DNA from: Vineibacter terrae
Lineage (GTDB): Bacteria > Pseudomonadota > Alphaproteobacteria > Reyranellales > Reyranellaceae
Direction: 5' to 3'
NCBI RefSeq assembly: GCF_008039615.1
Contig: NZ_VDUZ01000002.1
Span: 1-64,000 of the forward strand
Length of the DNA stretch: 64,000 bases
Shown: positions 37,911-46,344 of the stretch, piece after piece
Layout: each line of letters starts with the position of its first letter
How positions within the stretch are numbered: position 1 is the first letter of the stretch
Notes under the pieces: generated by a model
What the model saw: the letters and a program-made list of their open reading frames with translations, nothing else
What the model was told of the DNA's origin: nothing
Databases searched by the model: none
Program-made: the position numbers and the translations under genes

Positions 37911-39647
37911 ATGACCATGCGCCGCAAGACCGCCGAGACCCTGCGCAGCTACCGCTGGTATGGCGTGCAGGACCTGCGCGCCTTCGGCCATCGCTCGCGC
38001 ACCAAGCAGATGGGCTTCGCGCGCCAGGACTGGGCGGGCAAGCCGGTGATCGGCGTGATCAACACCTGGTCGGAGGCCAACCCCTGCCACGTGCATCTGC
38101 GCCAGCGCGCCGAGGAGGTGAAGCGCGGCATCTGGCAGGCCGGCGGCTTCCCGCTGGAGATGCCGGCGATGTCGCTGGGCGAGCCGATGATGAAGCCCAC
38201 GACCATGATGTACCGCAACCTGCTGGCGATGGAGACGGAGGAGCTGCTGCGCGCCAACCCGATCGACGGCGCCGTGCTGCTGGGCGGCTGCGACAAGAAC
38301 ATCCCCGGGCTGCTGATGGGCGCGATCAGCATGAACCTGCCGGCGATCGTGGTGCCGGCCGGGCCGATGCTGCGCGGCAACTGGCGCGGCAAGACCCTGG
38401 GCTCGGGCAGCGACGTATGGAAGTACTGGGCCGAGATGAAAGCCGGCGGCATCAGCGAGGCCGACTGGGACGAGATGGAGGACGGCATCGCCCGCAGCTT
38501 CGGCACCTGCATGGTGATGGGCACGGCCGCCACCATGATGTCGGTGACCGAGGCGCTGGGCTTCACGCTGCCGGGCGCGTCGTCGATCCCGGCCGCCGAT
38601 TCGGGGCACGCGCGCATGGCCACAGAGTCCGGACGGCGCATCGTCGACATGGTGTGGGAGGACCTGAAGCCATCCGACATCCTGTCGCCGGCCGCCTTCG
38701 ACAACGCGATCCGCGCGCTGATGGGACTGGGCGGCTCGACCAACGGCATCGTGCACCTGCTGGCCTGGGCCGGCCGCGCCGGCGTGCCGCTCGACCTCGA
38801 GCGCTTCGACCGGCTGGCGCGCGACACGCCGCTGATCGCCAACATCCGGCCTGCCGGCCAGCACCTGATGGAGGACTTCTTCTACGCCGGCGGCATGCGC
38901 GCCTTCCTCGCCAAGCTGGCGCCGCTGCTGACGCTGAGCGCGCCGACGGTGAGCGGCAAGACGCTGGGCGACGACATCGCCGGCGCCGAGACCTTCCTGC
39001 CCGAGATCATCCTCGATGCCGACAAGGCGCTGAAGGCCGACGGTTCGCTTGCCGTGCTGAAGGGCAACCTGGCGCCCGACGGGGCGGTGATCAAGCCGGC
39101 CGCGGCCGATCCGCGCCTGCACCGGCATGTCGGCCCTGCCCTGGTGTTCGATGACTACAACGACATGGCCGCGCGCATCGACGATCCGGCCCTCGACGTC
39201 ACCGCCGACACCGTGCTGGTGCTGAAGCAGGCCGGCCCGCTGGGCGGACCAGGCATGCCGGAATGGGGCATGCTGCCGATCCCGCAGAAGCTCCTCAAGC
39301 AGGGCGTGCGCGACATGGTGCGCATATCGGATGGCCGCATGAGCGGCACCAGCTACGGCGCCTGCGTGCTGCACGTGACCCCGGAAAGCCATGTCGGCGG
39401 TCCCTTGGCGCTGGTGCGCACCGGCGACCTCATCGCGCTCGACGTCGAGAAGCGGTCGCTGGACATGCAGGTGAGCGACGCCGAGCTGGCCCGCCGCCGC
39501 GCCGCATGGAAGGCCAGGCCTGTGATCTACGAACGCGGCTATGGCTGGCTGTTCGCGCGCCATGTGCAGCAGGCCGACAAGGGCTGCGACTTCGACTTCC
39601 TGCGCCGCGACGCCGGCGCCCCGGTGCCGGAGCCTGAAATCCATTGA
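37911..39647 (+). CDS. IlvD/Edd family dehydratase, L-arabinonate dehydratase-like
   Basis: 578 residues. The 2Fe-2S ligands expected for sugar-acid dehydratases are Cys59 (WSEANPCHVH), Cys127 (GGCDKN) and Cys200 (SFGTC). Lys129 fits the carbamylated metal-binding Lys, and RISDGRMSGTSYG near 475 carries the catalytic Ser. These positions agree with characterised L-arabinonate dehydratase of rhizobia, whose overall sequence it resembles more than that of true IlvD. No other pentose-pathway genes are nearby, so the sugar acid is unproven. AGAGGAAG precedes the ATG; the frame opens further upstream but without need. Confidence 0.88.
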   Translation: MTMRRKTAETLRSYRWYGVQDLRAFGHRSRTKQMGFARQDWAGKPVIGVINTWSEANPCHVHLRQRAEEVKRGIWQAGGFPLEMPAMSLGEPMMKPTTMMYRNLLAMETEELLRANPIDGAVLLGGCDKNIPGLLMGAISMNLPAIVVPAGPMLRGNWRGKTLGSGSDVWKYWAEMKAGGISEADWDEMEDGIARSFGTCMVMGTAATMMSVTEALGFTLPGASSIPAADSGHARMATESGRRIVDMVWEDLKPSDILSPAAFDNAIRALMGLGGSTNGIVHLLAWAGRAGVPLDLERFDRLARDTPLIANIRPAGQHLMEDFFYAGGMRAFLAKLAPLLTLSAPTVSGKTLGDDIAGAETFLPEIILDADKALKADGSLAVLKGNLAPDGAVIKPAAADPRLHRHVGPALVFDDYNDMAARIDDPALDVTADTVLVLKQAGPLGGPGMPEWGMLPIPQKLLKQGVRDMVRISDGRMSGTSYGACVLHVTPESHVGGPLALVRTGDLIALDVEKRSLDMQVSDAELARRRAAWKARPVIYERGYGWLFARHVQQADKGCDFDFLRRDAGAPVPEPEIH

Positions 39648-39770
39648 GATCGCCACCGCTGTCTTGAAGCTGACGCATACCATCGCCATATAGGAGCGGT
39701 GGCGAGCCGGCGATGTGATGGCCGGCCGGGACCGACGATGTGATGGTCGGGGACAGTCGCCCGAAGACGG

Positions 39771-39800
39771 ACCGCGCCTTACCGGCGCGGTTTTGTTTTT
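39771..39800. terminator. Rho-independent terminator after the dehydratase
   Basis: The stem ACCGCGCC/GGCGCGGT (8 bp, 5-nt loop) is followed by TTTTGTTTTT on the plus strand. It lies about 125 bp beyond the dehydratase stop and serves that strand best. On the minus strand the phosphotransferase gene ends 30 bp away. Upstream are two direct copies of CGATGTGATGG (about 39711 and 39736). Confidence 0.75.
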
Positions 39801-39828
39801 GGCGATATAGAACAGGACGCAGTGGAGG

Positions 39829-40908
39829 TCAGGGCGCGACGGACACCGTGATGCCGCTCAGGGCCCGGATGCGCGCGATCAGCAGCCGCCGCGCTGCCGG
39901 CAGCTGGTGCGTGCCCGCCGGCGCGCCGCCGACGTGCTGGCTGCGCAGCGCGCCCGCCAGATGGCTCACGTGCCGGAACACCTGGTAGTAGCGGACCGCG
40001 CCCTCGTCGACCACGCGCTGCCGGCCATAGGCGCGCCGGTATCGCCACAGCAGGTAGCGCAGCAGCCCGCGCACCAGCGGCAGCGCCGATGCCGGCAGGT
40101 CGAGCGGCGTCGTGCGGAGCGCAGCAATGGTCGACCCGACATCGAAGGCGGGATCGGCGATCGTGGTGTTGCCCCAGTCGATGACGCCTGTCATCGCACC
40201 GTCCTGCGCCAGGATGTTCAACGGGTGCAGGTCGCCATGGCAGACCGCGGGCGCCGCCGCCGCGGACGGCCGGTTCGCCTGCAGCCAGGCATGGGCGCGC
40301 GCCAGGCTGTCGTTGCAGAGGCTGTCGACGACCTGGCCCAGGGCGGCCAGCCTGCCCTCGTAGGTATAGGCCTCGGGCGCCAATCCCGCCTCTTCCAACC
40401 GCTGGATCACGGGCGCCGGCGGCAGCGCGTGCAGGCGCAGCTGCGCTTCGGCCCACACCACCGTCATCCGCTCGAGCACGCGCGAGACGCCGCCCAGGAG
40501 GCGCAGCACCCGCCCGACACCGGCACCGGTGACGATGGCCTCCATGCCCTCGGCCAGCGGCCGGCCGGGCAGGCGCTGCATCACCATGAAGGCGCCGCCA
40601 AGGACCGTGGGATCGGTGCAGACAAGCATCGCGCGCGGCGCCGGATAGCCCAGCGCCGACAGCGCGGTCTGGATCGCCGCTTCGGCCTGGGCCTGGCTTG
40701 GATCGTAGTGCGCACGCAGGATGCGCACGATCAGCGGGCCGGCCAGCCACGCCGGCGGCGCGGCCAGCGCGAAGCGGAAGATCGTGGTCTCGAAGCCGCC
40801 GGCCACGCGCTGCGGCGCTTCGGCATAGTCCAGGCGCGGCGCTTGGGCCTCGGCCCGCAGATGAGCCAGCAGAAGCTGCGCAACAGATGCGTCAGGCACC
40901 GGGGCCAT
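39829..40908 (-). CDS. APH-family phosphotransferase (kinase-like)
   Basis: 359 residues of the aminoglycoside phosphotransferase/choline kinase fold. It has FETTIFRFAL near the ATP loop, the catalytic Brenner motif CHGDLHPLNIL (about 223-233) and the metal-binding GVIDWGNTTIADPAFDVG. It most resembles phosphotransferases of unknown substrate, including acyl-CoA-linked and macrolide-type kinases, rather than any defined resistance enzyme. Confidence 0.85.
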   Translation of the reverse strand: MAPVPDASVAQLLLAHLRAEAQAPRLDYAEAPQRVAGGFETTIFRFALAAPPAWLAGPLIVRILRAHYDPSQAQAEAAIQTALSALGYPAPRAMLVCTDPTVLGGAFMVMQRLPGRPLAEGMEAIVTGAGVGRVLRLLGGVSRVLERMTVVWAEAQLRLHALPPAPVIQRLEEAGLAPEAYTYEGRLAALGQVVDSLCNDSLARAHAWLQANRPSAAAAPAVCHGDLHPLNILAQDGAMTGVIDWGNTTIADPAFDVGSTIAALRTTPLDLPASALPLVRGLLRYLLWRYRRAYGRQRVVDEGAVRYYQVFRHVSHLAGALRSQHVGGAPAGTHQLPAARRLLIARIRALSGITVSVAP

Positions 40909-40991
40909 GGCCGCACGCTAGCGACCGGGCGCCCGGCCGGCAACCCGGGATCGGCTTTGACACGCCGCGCCGTCCTCCTCTAACTCGACTC

Positions 40992-41594
40992 ATGACCAGC
41001 ACATGGCTCGACGTCGCGCCGGGCAAGATCGCCAGCGTCGTGACGGCCCTGGAGATGACCGCCAGGCCGGCGCGCCGGCCGGTTCCCGCCACGGACCGTT
41101 TTGCCGTACGCCGCGTCGCGCGGCCGGCGCTCGACTGGTACCGCGACCTGTTCCGGCGCATCGGCACCCATTGGCTATGGTTCAGCCGGTTGCGCCTGGA
41201 CGATGCGCGCCTGGGCGCGATCCTGCACGACCCCGCCGTCGAGGTGTCGGCCCTGACGGTCGAGGGCCGCGACGAAGGCCTGCTGGAGCTGGATTTCCGC
41301 GTGCCCGGCGAGGTCGAGCTGGCCTTCTTCGGCGTCGCTCCCGAGCAGGTCGGACGCGGCGCCGGCCGCCTGCTGATGGACGTCGCGCTCGAGCGGGCCT
41401 GGGCCGCGCAGCCGCGGCGGGTCTGGGTGCATACCTGCACCCTCGATCATCCCGACGCGCTGGCGTTCTATCAGCGCTCGGGCTTCGTGCCCTATCGGCG
41501 GCAGGTCGAGATCGAGGACGATCCGCGCCTGGACGGCACCTTGCCAACGGATGCCGCGCCGCAAGTGCCGATGATCCGGCCGATTTCTGACTAG
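40992..41594 (+). CDS. GNAT family N-acetyltransferase
   Basis: 200 residues. A GNAT domain occupies roughly 35-180: LELDFRVPGEVELAFFGVAPEQVGRG is the strand leading to the acetyl-CoA loop QVGRGAGRLLMDVAL, and HPDALAFYQRSGFVPYRRQ is the typical C-terminal block. The substrate is unknown. It diverges from the phosphotransferase gene. Confidence 0.88.
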   Translation: MTSTWLDVAPGKIASVVTALEMTARPARRPVPATDRFAVRRVARPALDWYRDLFRRIGTHWLWFSRLRLDDARLGAILHDPAVEVSALTVEGRDEGLLELDFRVPGEVELAFFGVAPEQVGRGAGRLLMDVALERAWAAQPRRVWVHTCTLDHPDALAFYQRSGFVPYRRQVEIEDDPRLDGTLPTDAAPQVPMIRPISD

Positions 41595-41740
41595 CGGCAC
41601 CCTGGCGAGGAAAAGCCGGGGCTGGCGACACCTGTCCTTGCATCGCGCCGTGGCCGGGCGCAATAAGTCGAGAGCGGGTCGTAGCGGCGTTGCAAGGCAA
41701 CCGGAGCGGACATCTGGCCCGTCGGAGGATCGGGCCCGCC

Positions 41741-42664
41741 GTGGATGTCTACCTGCCCATCGCCGAGCTGTCGCTGAACGTGTTCCTGTTGCTCGGGCTG
41801 GGCGGCGTGGCGGGCGTGCTGGCCGGCATGTTCGGCGTCGGCGGCGGCTTCCTGCTCACACCCCTGCTCATCTTCGTCGGCGTGCCGCCGGCCGTGGCCG
41901 TCGCCAGCCAGGCGAACCAGGTGATCGCCACCTCGGTCACCGGCCTGCTGAACCACTGGCAGCGCGGTAATGTCGATGTGCGCATGGGGCTGGTGCTGCT
42001 GGCCGGCGGCCTGGTGGGCTCGACCGCGGGCGTGCAGCTCTTCGCCGTGCTGAAGCGCTTCGGCCAGATCGATTTCGTCATCAACATCGGCTACGTGCTG
42101 CTGCTGACCTCCATCGGCAGCATGATGGTGGTCGAGTCGTGGCGCGCCTGGCGGCGACGGCGGGCCAACGTGCCGGCGCGGCGCAAGCTGCATCAGCATT
42201 TCCTGGTCCATCGCCTGCCGCTGAAGGTCCGCTTCTATAAATCCAAGCTGTACATCAGCGCCCTGCTGCCGGCCGGCATGGGCTTCGCCATCGGCGTGCT
42301 GTCGGCGATCCTGGGCATCGGCGGCGGCTTCGTGCTGGTGCCCGCCATGATCTACCTGCTGGGCATGCCCACGGTGGTGGTGGTCGGCACCTCGCTCTTC
42401 CAGATCCTGTTCGTGGCCATCAACGTCACGTTCCTGCAGGCGGCGCAGAACCAGACCGTCGATATCGTCCTGGCCCTGGTCCTGATCCTGGGCGGCGCCA
42501 TCGGCGCTCCGATCGGCTCGCGCGTGGCCGCCAACCTGCCGGGCTTCCAGCTCCGCGGCCTGCTGGCGCTGCTGATCCTGGCCATGGCGCTGGAGCTGAT
42601 GTTCGAGCTGGTCGCGCCGCCGACGGCGATCCACACGCTGGGCGACATGGTGCGCATGCCATGA
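41741..42664 (+). CDS. TSUP family (TauE/SafE) membrane exporter
   Basis: About 307 residues with eight predicted helices. The two TSUP repeats each carry the GxGGG signature: LAGMFGVGGGFLLTPLLIF and LSAILGIGGGFVLVPAMIY. The family transports sulfite, sulfonates or related organosulfur anions. GTG 41741 (M-DVYLPIAELSLN) with GGAGGA about 11 nt upstream is chosen, although the frame continues to a TTG at 41690. It is followed by a TIGR02186 gene and a universal stress protein, a recurrent alphaproteobacterial trio. Confidence 0.9.
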   Translation: MDVYLPIAELSLNVFLLLGLGGVAGVLAGMFGVGGGFLLTPLLIFVGVPPAVAVASQANQVIATSVTGLLNHWQRGNVDVRMGLVLLAGGLVGSTAGVQLFAVLKRFGQIDFVINIGYVLLLTSIGSMMVVESWRAWRRRRANVPARRKLHQHFLVHRLPLKVRFYKSKLYISALLPAGMGFAIGVLSAILGIGGGFVLVPAMIYLLGMPTVVVVGTSLFQILFVAINVTFLQAAQNQTVDIVLALVLILGGAIGAPIGSRVAANLPGFQLRGLLALLILAMALELMFELVAPPTAIHTLGDMVRMP

Positions 42665-42726
42665 CGCGCGCTCCACGACAGCCCAAGGCAGTCGCGTCCG
42701 GCGCAACGCCACGCCGGCAAATTTCC

Positions 42727-42814
42727 TGTCATCCCGGGCGCAGCGAGGGATCTCCCGCGAATGGCGCATCGTGCGCCCTGCCGCAGGAGATCCCTCGCTA
42801 CGCTCGGGATGACA
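42727..42814. repeat. palindromic intergenic repeat, copy 8 (inverted interior)
   Basis: An 88-bp copy whose interior (CCCGCGAATGGCGCATCGTG) is the reverse complement of that in most other copies, so the asymmetric core lies in the opposite orientation. Its last base is the first base of the likely start codon of the following gene. Confidence 0.9.
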
Positions 42815-43593
42815 TGAGGGCAATATGCGACCACCCCGCCCGGCGGCCGGCCTGCCTCGCCCTGCTGATCGCGCTGCTGATGACGTTGGCAGCCCCCGCG
42901 CTGGCGCAGCCGCTGCTGGTCGACCTGTCCCGTCCACGGGTGTCGATCACATCGGCCTTCCGCGGCGCCGACGTTCTGGTCTTCGGCGCCATCGACGGGC
43001 CCGGCGACGTGGTCATCACCGTGAGCGGCGCCTCCACACGCCAGACGGTGCTGCGCAAGGAGCGGGTGTTCGGCCTCTGGGTCAATGCCGGCAGGCAGGC
43101 CTTCGACGACGTGCCCGCCTACTACGCCATCGCCGCCACCCGGCCGCTGGAAGAGATCCTGCCGCCCGGCGGCGTGCCGGGCACGCCGGTCACCCTCGAG
43201 GAGCGCCTCGAGTCGGTACGCGCGGTCGATGCCCAGCGACGGCGCCCGCTCGACCTCACCGACTTCCGCCAGGGCCTGGTGGCCGCCAAGCGCCGTGAAG
43301 GCCTCTTCCCCGACACGGTCAATACCATCACTTTGGTCGGCTCCCGCCTGTTCCGGGTCGAGCTGCGGTTTCCGTCACGCCTGCCAGTGGGCGATTATGA
43401 GGTGCGCGCCTATGTCTTCCGGGACGGCCAGGCGGTGGCGGCCGTGTCGCGCCCGCTGGTCGTCAGCAAGGCGGGGTTCAGCGCCCGGGTATCGGAGGCG
43501 GCGCACGAGGCCGCGCCCGTCTACGGCGCCACCGCCATCGCCCTGGCGCTGGCCATCGGGTGGCTGGCCGGCGTGGCGGCGAGACGATTGTAG
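42814..43593 (+). CDS. TIGR02186 family exported/membrane protein
   Basis: About 259 residues. There is a signal peptide-like start (CLALLIALLMTLAAPALAQP), then a beta-rich body with FRGADVLVFGAIDGPGDVVI, RKERVFGLWVNAGR and GDYEVRAYVFRDGQ, and a C-terminal membrane helix (about 235-255). This matches the TIGR02186 family, usually encoded beside TauE/SafE exporters, with no assigned function. ATG 42814 starts on the last base of a palindromic repeat. An open frame extends to 42661, overlapping the exporter stop (ATGA), so the original start may have been displaced by the repeat. Confidence 0.82.
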   Translation: MRAICDHPARRPACLALLIALLMTLAAPALAQPLLVDLSRPRVSITSAFRGADVLVFGAIDGPGDVVITVSGASTRQTVLRKERVFGLWVNAGRQAFDDVPAYYAIAATRPLEEILPPGGVPGTPVTLEERLESVRAVDAQRRRPLDLTDFRQGLVAAKRREGLFPDTVNTITLVGSRLFRVELRFPSRLPVGDYEVRAYVFRDGQAVAAVSRPLVVSKAGFSARVSEAAHEAAPVYGATAIALALAIGWLAGVAARRL

Positions 43594-43605
43594 CGGAGGC
43601 TCACG

Positions 43606-44082
43606 ATGAGCGATGCACCTGTCGACCGGGTCTTCCTGGTCGTCGTCGACGAGACCCCGGAGCTGCGCGTGGCGCTGCGCTACGCGTGCCGCCGCGCCAA
43701 GCGCACCGGTGGACGTGTGGCGCTGCTCTACGTGATGGAGCCGCCCGAACCACAGCAGTGGGAATCCATCGGCGACCTCATGCGCGAGGAGGCGCGCGAG
43801 AAGGCGGAGGCAATCGTCTCGCGCCACGCCGACCAGGTCGTGGCGGCGACCGGCCTGCCGCCGATCCTGCATTTCCGCGAAGGCGGACGGCGCGAGCAGC
43901 TCCTGAAGCTGCTGACGGAGGACCCGTCGATCTCCGTCCTGGTGCTGGCGGCCGGCACCGGCAGCGAAGGTCCAGGGCCTCTCGTTTCATCCATCGTCAG
44001 CAAGTACGCCGGCACGCTCAGGGTGCCGCTCACCATCGTGCCCGGCAGCCTTACGGATGCCCAAATCGAAGCAATCAGCTGA
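43606..44082 (+). CDS. universal stress protein (UspA family)
   Basis: 158 residues with the Usp fold: VDRVFLVVVDETPELRVALRYA at the start, GRVALLYVMEPPE after strand 2, and the nucleotide-binding end LVLAAGTGSEGPGPLVSSIV, corresponding to the G-x2-G-x9-G(S/T) motif. It lies 12 bp after the TIGR02186 gene, with GGAGG ahead of the start, so all three genes of the exporter cluster probably form one operon. Confidence 0.9.
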   Translation: MSDAPVDRVFLVVVDETPELRVALRYACRRAKRTGGRVALLYVMEPPEPQQWESIGDLMREEAREKAEAIVSRHADQVVAATGLPPILHFREGGRREQLLKLLTEDPSISVLVLAAGTGSEGPGPLVSSIVSKYAGTLRVPLTIVPGSLTDAQIEAIS

Positions 44083-44364
44083 TGGATATGCGGCACAATG
44101 CCTCATTTCGAGCACCCGAAGAAGATTGACTCTCAAGCAGTTTAGATTTTTCGCGGGTTGCTCATCCAAGTTTTTTGGATAGATAATTCTGGGGGTTACC
44201 TGTTTTTTACATAATAAATGAACGCATGATCATTTTTTTTGTCTTGAAGGCGCATTGAATGCCGCCTAACTCAGAAGGGTTCCAAGTGATCCGACATAGT
44301 CGGATCACGCGGCGCCCACCCGATCGGGTCGGAGATTGCGGATCCACCTGACCCGGAGCCAGGC
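44083..44364. other. AT-rich gap upstream of the nfu-like gene
   Basis: About 280 bp. The part at 44130-44250 is strikingly AT-rich for this genome (runs of T at 44171, 44203 and 44233), with a small ATCCAA/TTGGAT hairpin. No gene is evident. It probably holds the promoter for the nfu-like gene, but I cannot assign a clear -35/-10 pair. Confidence 0.45.
44286..44308. promoter_or_regulatory. perfect 10-bp dyad in the nfu leader
   Basis: GTGATCCGAC-ATA-GTCGGATCAC is a perfect inverted repeat with a 3-nt loop, about 57 bp ahead of the nfu-like start codon. No T-tract follows, so it is more likely an operator or an mRNA hairpin than a terminator. Confidence 0.5.
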
Positions 44365-44919
44365 ATGTTCATCCAGACCGAACAGACCCCAAATCCTTCG
44401 ACCCTGAAGTTTCTGCCCGGGCGCGTGGTGCTCGAGCAAGGCACGGCTGATTTCGCCACTGTCGACGCCGCAACGCGCTCGCCGCTGGCGCGCCGGCTGT
44501 TCGAGGTCGAGGGCGTCGAGCGGGTGTTTCTTGGTTCGGACTTCGTCACCGTCACCAAGGCCGTGACGCAAGACTGGCAGATCATGAAGCCCGCCGTGCT
44601 GGGCGGGATCATGGAGCACTTCACCTCGGGCGAGCCTGTCCTACAGCCCGACGAGACATCGGACGCGACGGTGTCCGCCGAGGAGGATGACGAAATTGTA
44701 GCGCAGATCAAGGAATTGCTCGACACGCGTATCCGTCCAGCCGTTGCCCAGGACGGCGGTGATATCGTGTTCCATTCGTACGAGGACGGCGTTGTCTACC
44801 TGCATATGCAGGGCTCTTGCTCGGGATGTCCCAGCTCAACGGCGACGCTGAAGATGGGGATCGAGAACCTTCTCAGGCACTACGTGCCGGAAGTGATCGA
44901 GGTCCGGCCAGTCGCGTAG
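44365..44919 (+). CDS. NfuA-like Fe-S cluster scaffold/carrier
   Basis: 184 residues: an N-terminal Nfu_N domain (MFIQTEQTPNPSTLKFLPGR onward, about 1-90), an acidic linker, and a C-terminal NifU-like domain with the cluster-binding pair in GSCSGCPSST (Cys152 and Cys155). Such proteins carry 4Fe-4S clusters to target apo-enzymes; MiaB, MtaB and LeuC in this window need such clusters. The protein is also like mitochondrial NFU1. Confidence 0.95.
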   Translation: MFIQTEQTPNPSTLKFLPGRVVLEQGTADFATVDAATRSPLARRLFEVEGVERVFLGSDFVTVTKAVTQDWQIMKPAVLGGIMEHFTSGEPVLQPDETSDATVSAEEDDEIVAQIKELLDTRIRPAVAQDGGDIVFHSYEDGVVYLHMQGSCSGCPSSTATLKMGIENLLRHYVPEVIEVRPVA

Positions 44920-44943
44920 TCCACTAGGTTTCAGCGTTCAGTA

Positions 44944-44986
44944 CCGGCGGCTGTGCCGCCGGCGGTCTCGTGCGTGAGACCGCCGG
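44944..44986. terminator. tandem hairpins after the nfu-like gene
   Basis: Two adjacent hairpins, CCGGCGG/CCGCCGG (44944-44962) and GCGGCGGTCTC-type stem CGGCGGTCTC/GAGACCGCCG (44960-44985, loop GTGCGT), lie 25-65 bp past the stop codon. They overlap by three bases and so are mutually exclusive. There is no U-tract; they could protect the transcript 3' end or act as a Rho-dependent pause. Confidence 0.5.
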
Positions 44987-45034
44987 ACGAGGGCGCTTGT
45001 CGGAATTCCAACTTATTTCAGCAGGTCACCCTTC

Positions 45035-46204
45035 ATGAACGAGCGCATCGCCCGTGCGGCAGATTTTGGCCGCAACTATGCCCTCATCGGTGCGTTCGGC
45101 ACATGTCTACTGGGCGCCTGGGCGATGCCATCGGGAATGACGTATGTCGGCGTCGCTGCCGCCCACGAAGCGGTCAACACCCATCCCGCGGCCCAGGATG
45201 CCCCGCTCTCCATGCTTGCCAGCACCGTCTCGTGGGAGCGAGGCGAGATCGATCTGCCTCTGCCCGAGGAGGCGCCCTACGTCGACTTCCAGGTGCCGAC
45301 GCTCGAGCTTGCCGTCGCCGACCTGCCCATGGCGGACTACGCGCCGCTCGATCCGGCTGAGCTGCAGCTATGGGCGACACCCGTCAACGGCACCGTGGTC
45401 AGCGACGAGCCCCGGCCGCTGCACGGCCGCCTGTCGCACGCGGCGGGGCCGACCCGCCGGCAGGTCACCGCGATGCGGGTGGCCAGCAGCGATGAGCTGA
45501 CACGCCTCTTCGAGGCGCATGACTACACGCTCGACCAGGCCCGCCGCGGCGAGCCGGTCCCGGCCTTGCAGATCCATCGTGTACCCAGCGACCTCGCCAA
45601 CATCAGGGACGGCAACGAGCGCAAGGCGCTGTTCATCAGGGCTTTGCTTCCCATCGTGCTCGAAGCCAACGAGCGCATTCTCGCCGACCGCGACCACCTG
45701 CTGCGCCTGTACGACCGCCATGCCGCGGGACGCAGCCTCAGCGTGATCGAGCGCATGTGGCTGGCGGAAGTCGCAGACCGCTACGGCGCGGACTCCACCG
45801 ACTTCGACGAGCTGCTCAACCGTGTCGACGCGGTGCCGCCATCGATGGCCATCGCCCAAGCCGGCGTGGAAAGCGGCTGGGGCACGTCCTATGCCGCGCG
45901 CGTCGGCAATTCGCTGTTCGGACAGATCCGGGCCGGCAGCCGGCAGATACCGGCTTCGTTCGCCAATGTCGCCGAATCGGTCGACGCCTATTTCCTCAAT
46001 CTCAACACGCACTTTGCCTACGCCAGCTTCCGCGCCGAGCGCACCCGGCTGCGTGCCGGTGGCAAGGGCCCCGATGGCTATCACCTGATCGGTCAGCTCC
46101 TGCGCTACTCCGAGCTCGGCCGGACCTACATCAGCTTCGTGCGCGGCGTGATCCGCGAGAACCGGCTGTCCGACTTCGACCGCGCCAAGCTGCCGCCCAT
46201 CTGA
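45035..46204 (+). CDS. Bax-like glucosaminidase domain protein
   Basis: 389 residues. A hydrophobic N-terminal segment (about 16-40) suggests export or membrane anchoring. A variable region rich in acidic residues and prolines extends to about 180. The C-terminal half (about 220-385) is a glucosaminidase domain with MAIAQAGVESGWGTSYAARVGN, whose Glu is the expected catalytic acid, and YASFRAERTRLRA, close to E. coli Bax. It would cleave peptidoglycan glycan strands in the periplasm. A dipeptidase for peptidoglycan stem fragments is encoded just downstream on the other strand. Confidence 0.87.
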   Translation: MNERIARAADFGRNYALIGAFGTCLLGAWAMPSGMTYVGVAAAHEAVNTHPAAQDAPLSMLASTVSWERGEIDLPLPEEAPYVDFQVPTLELAVADLPMADYAPLDPAELQLWATPVNGTVVSDEPRPLHGRLSHAAGPTRRQVTAMRVASSDELTRLFEAHDYTLDQARRGEPVPALQIHRVPSDLANIRDGNERKALFIRALLPIVLEANERILADRDHLLRLYDRHAAGRSLSVIERMWLAEVADRYGADSTDFDELLNRVDAVPPSMAIAQAGVESGWGTSYAARVGNSLFGQIRAGSRQIPASFANVAESVDAYFLNLNTHFAYASFRAERTRLRAGGKGPDGYHLIGQLLRYSELGRTYISFVRGVIRENRLSDFDRAKLPPI

Positions 46205-46254
46205 AGCATCGCCGGGAGCGCGCGCCCAGAACGGTTGCATTTGGCCTTTCTGCC

Positions 46255-46337
46255 GTCCCGAGCGCAGCGAGGGATCTCCTGCGGCAAGACGCACGGCGCG
46301 CCATTCGCGGGAGATCCCTCGCTGCGCTCGGGATGAT
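46255..46337. repeat. palindromic intergenic repeat, copy 9
   Basis: An 83-bp copy: the left terminus is GTCCCGAGCG (an AT pair lost from GTCATCCCGAGCG) and the right terminus is GGATGAT. It lies in the convergent gap between the Bax-like gene and the dipeptidase. Confidence 0.9.
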
Positions 46338-46344
46338 AGAAAGA

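Noticed and set aside
39700-39760. Two direct copies of CGATGTGATGG as a possible regulatory array
   Set aside because: Only two short imperfect copies downstream of a gene; chance or small tandem duplication is enough to explain them.
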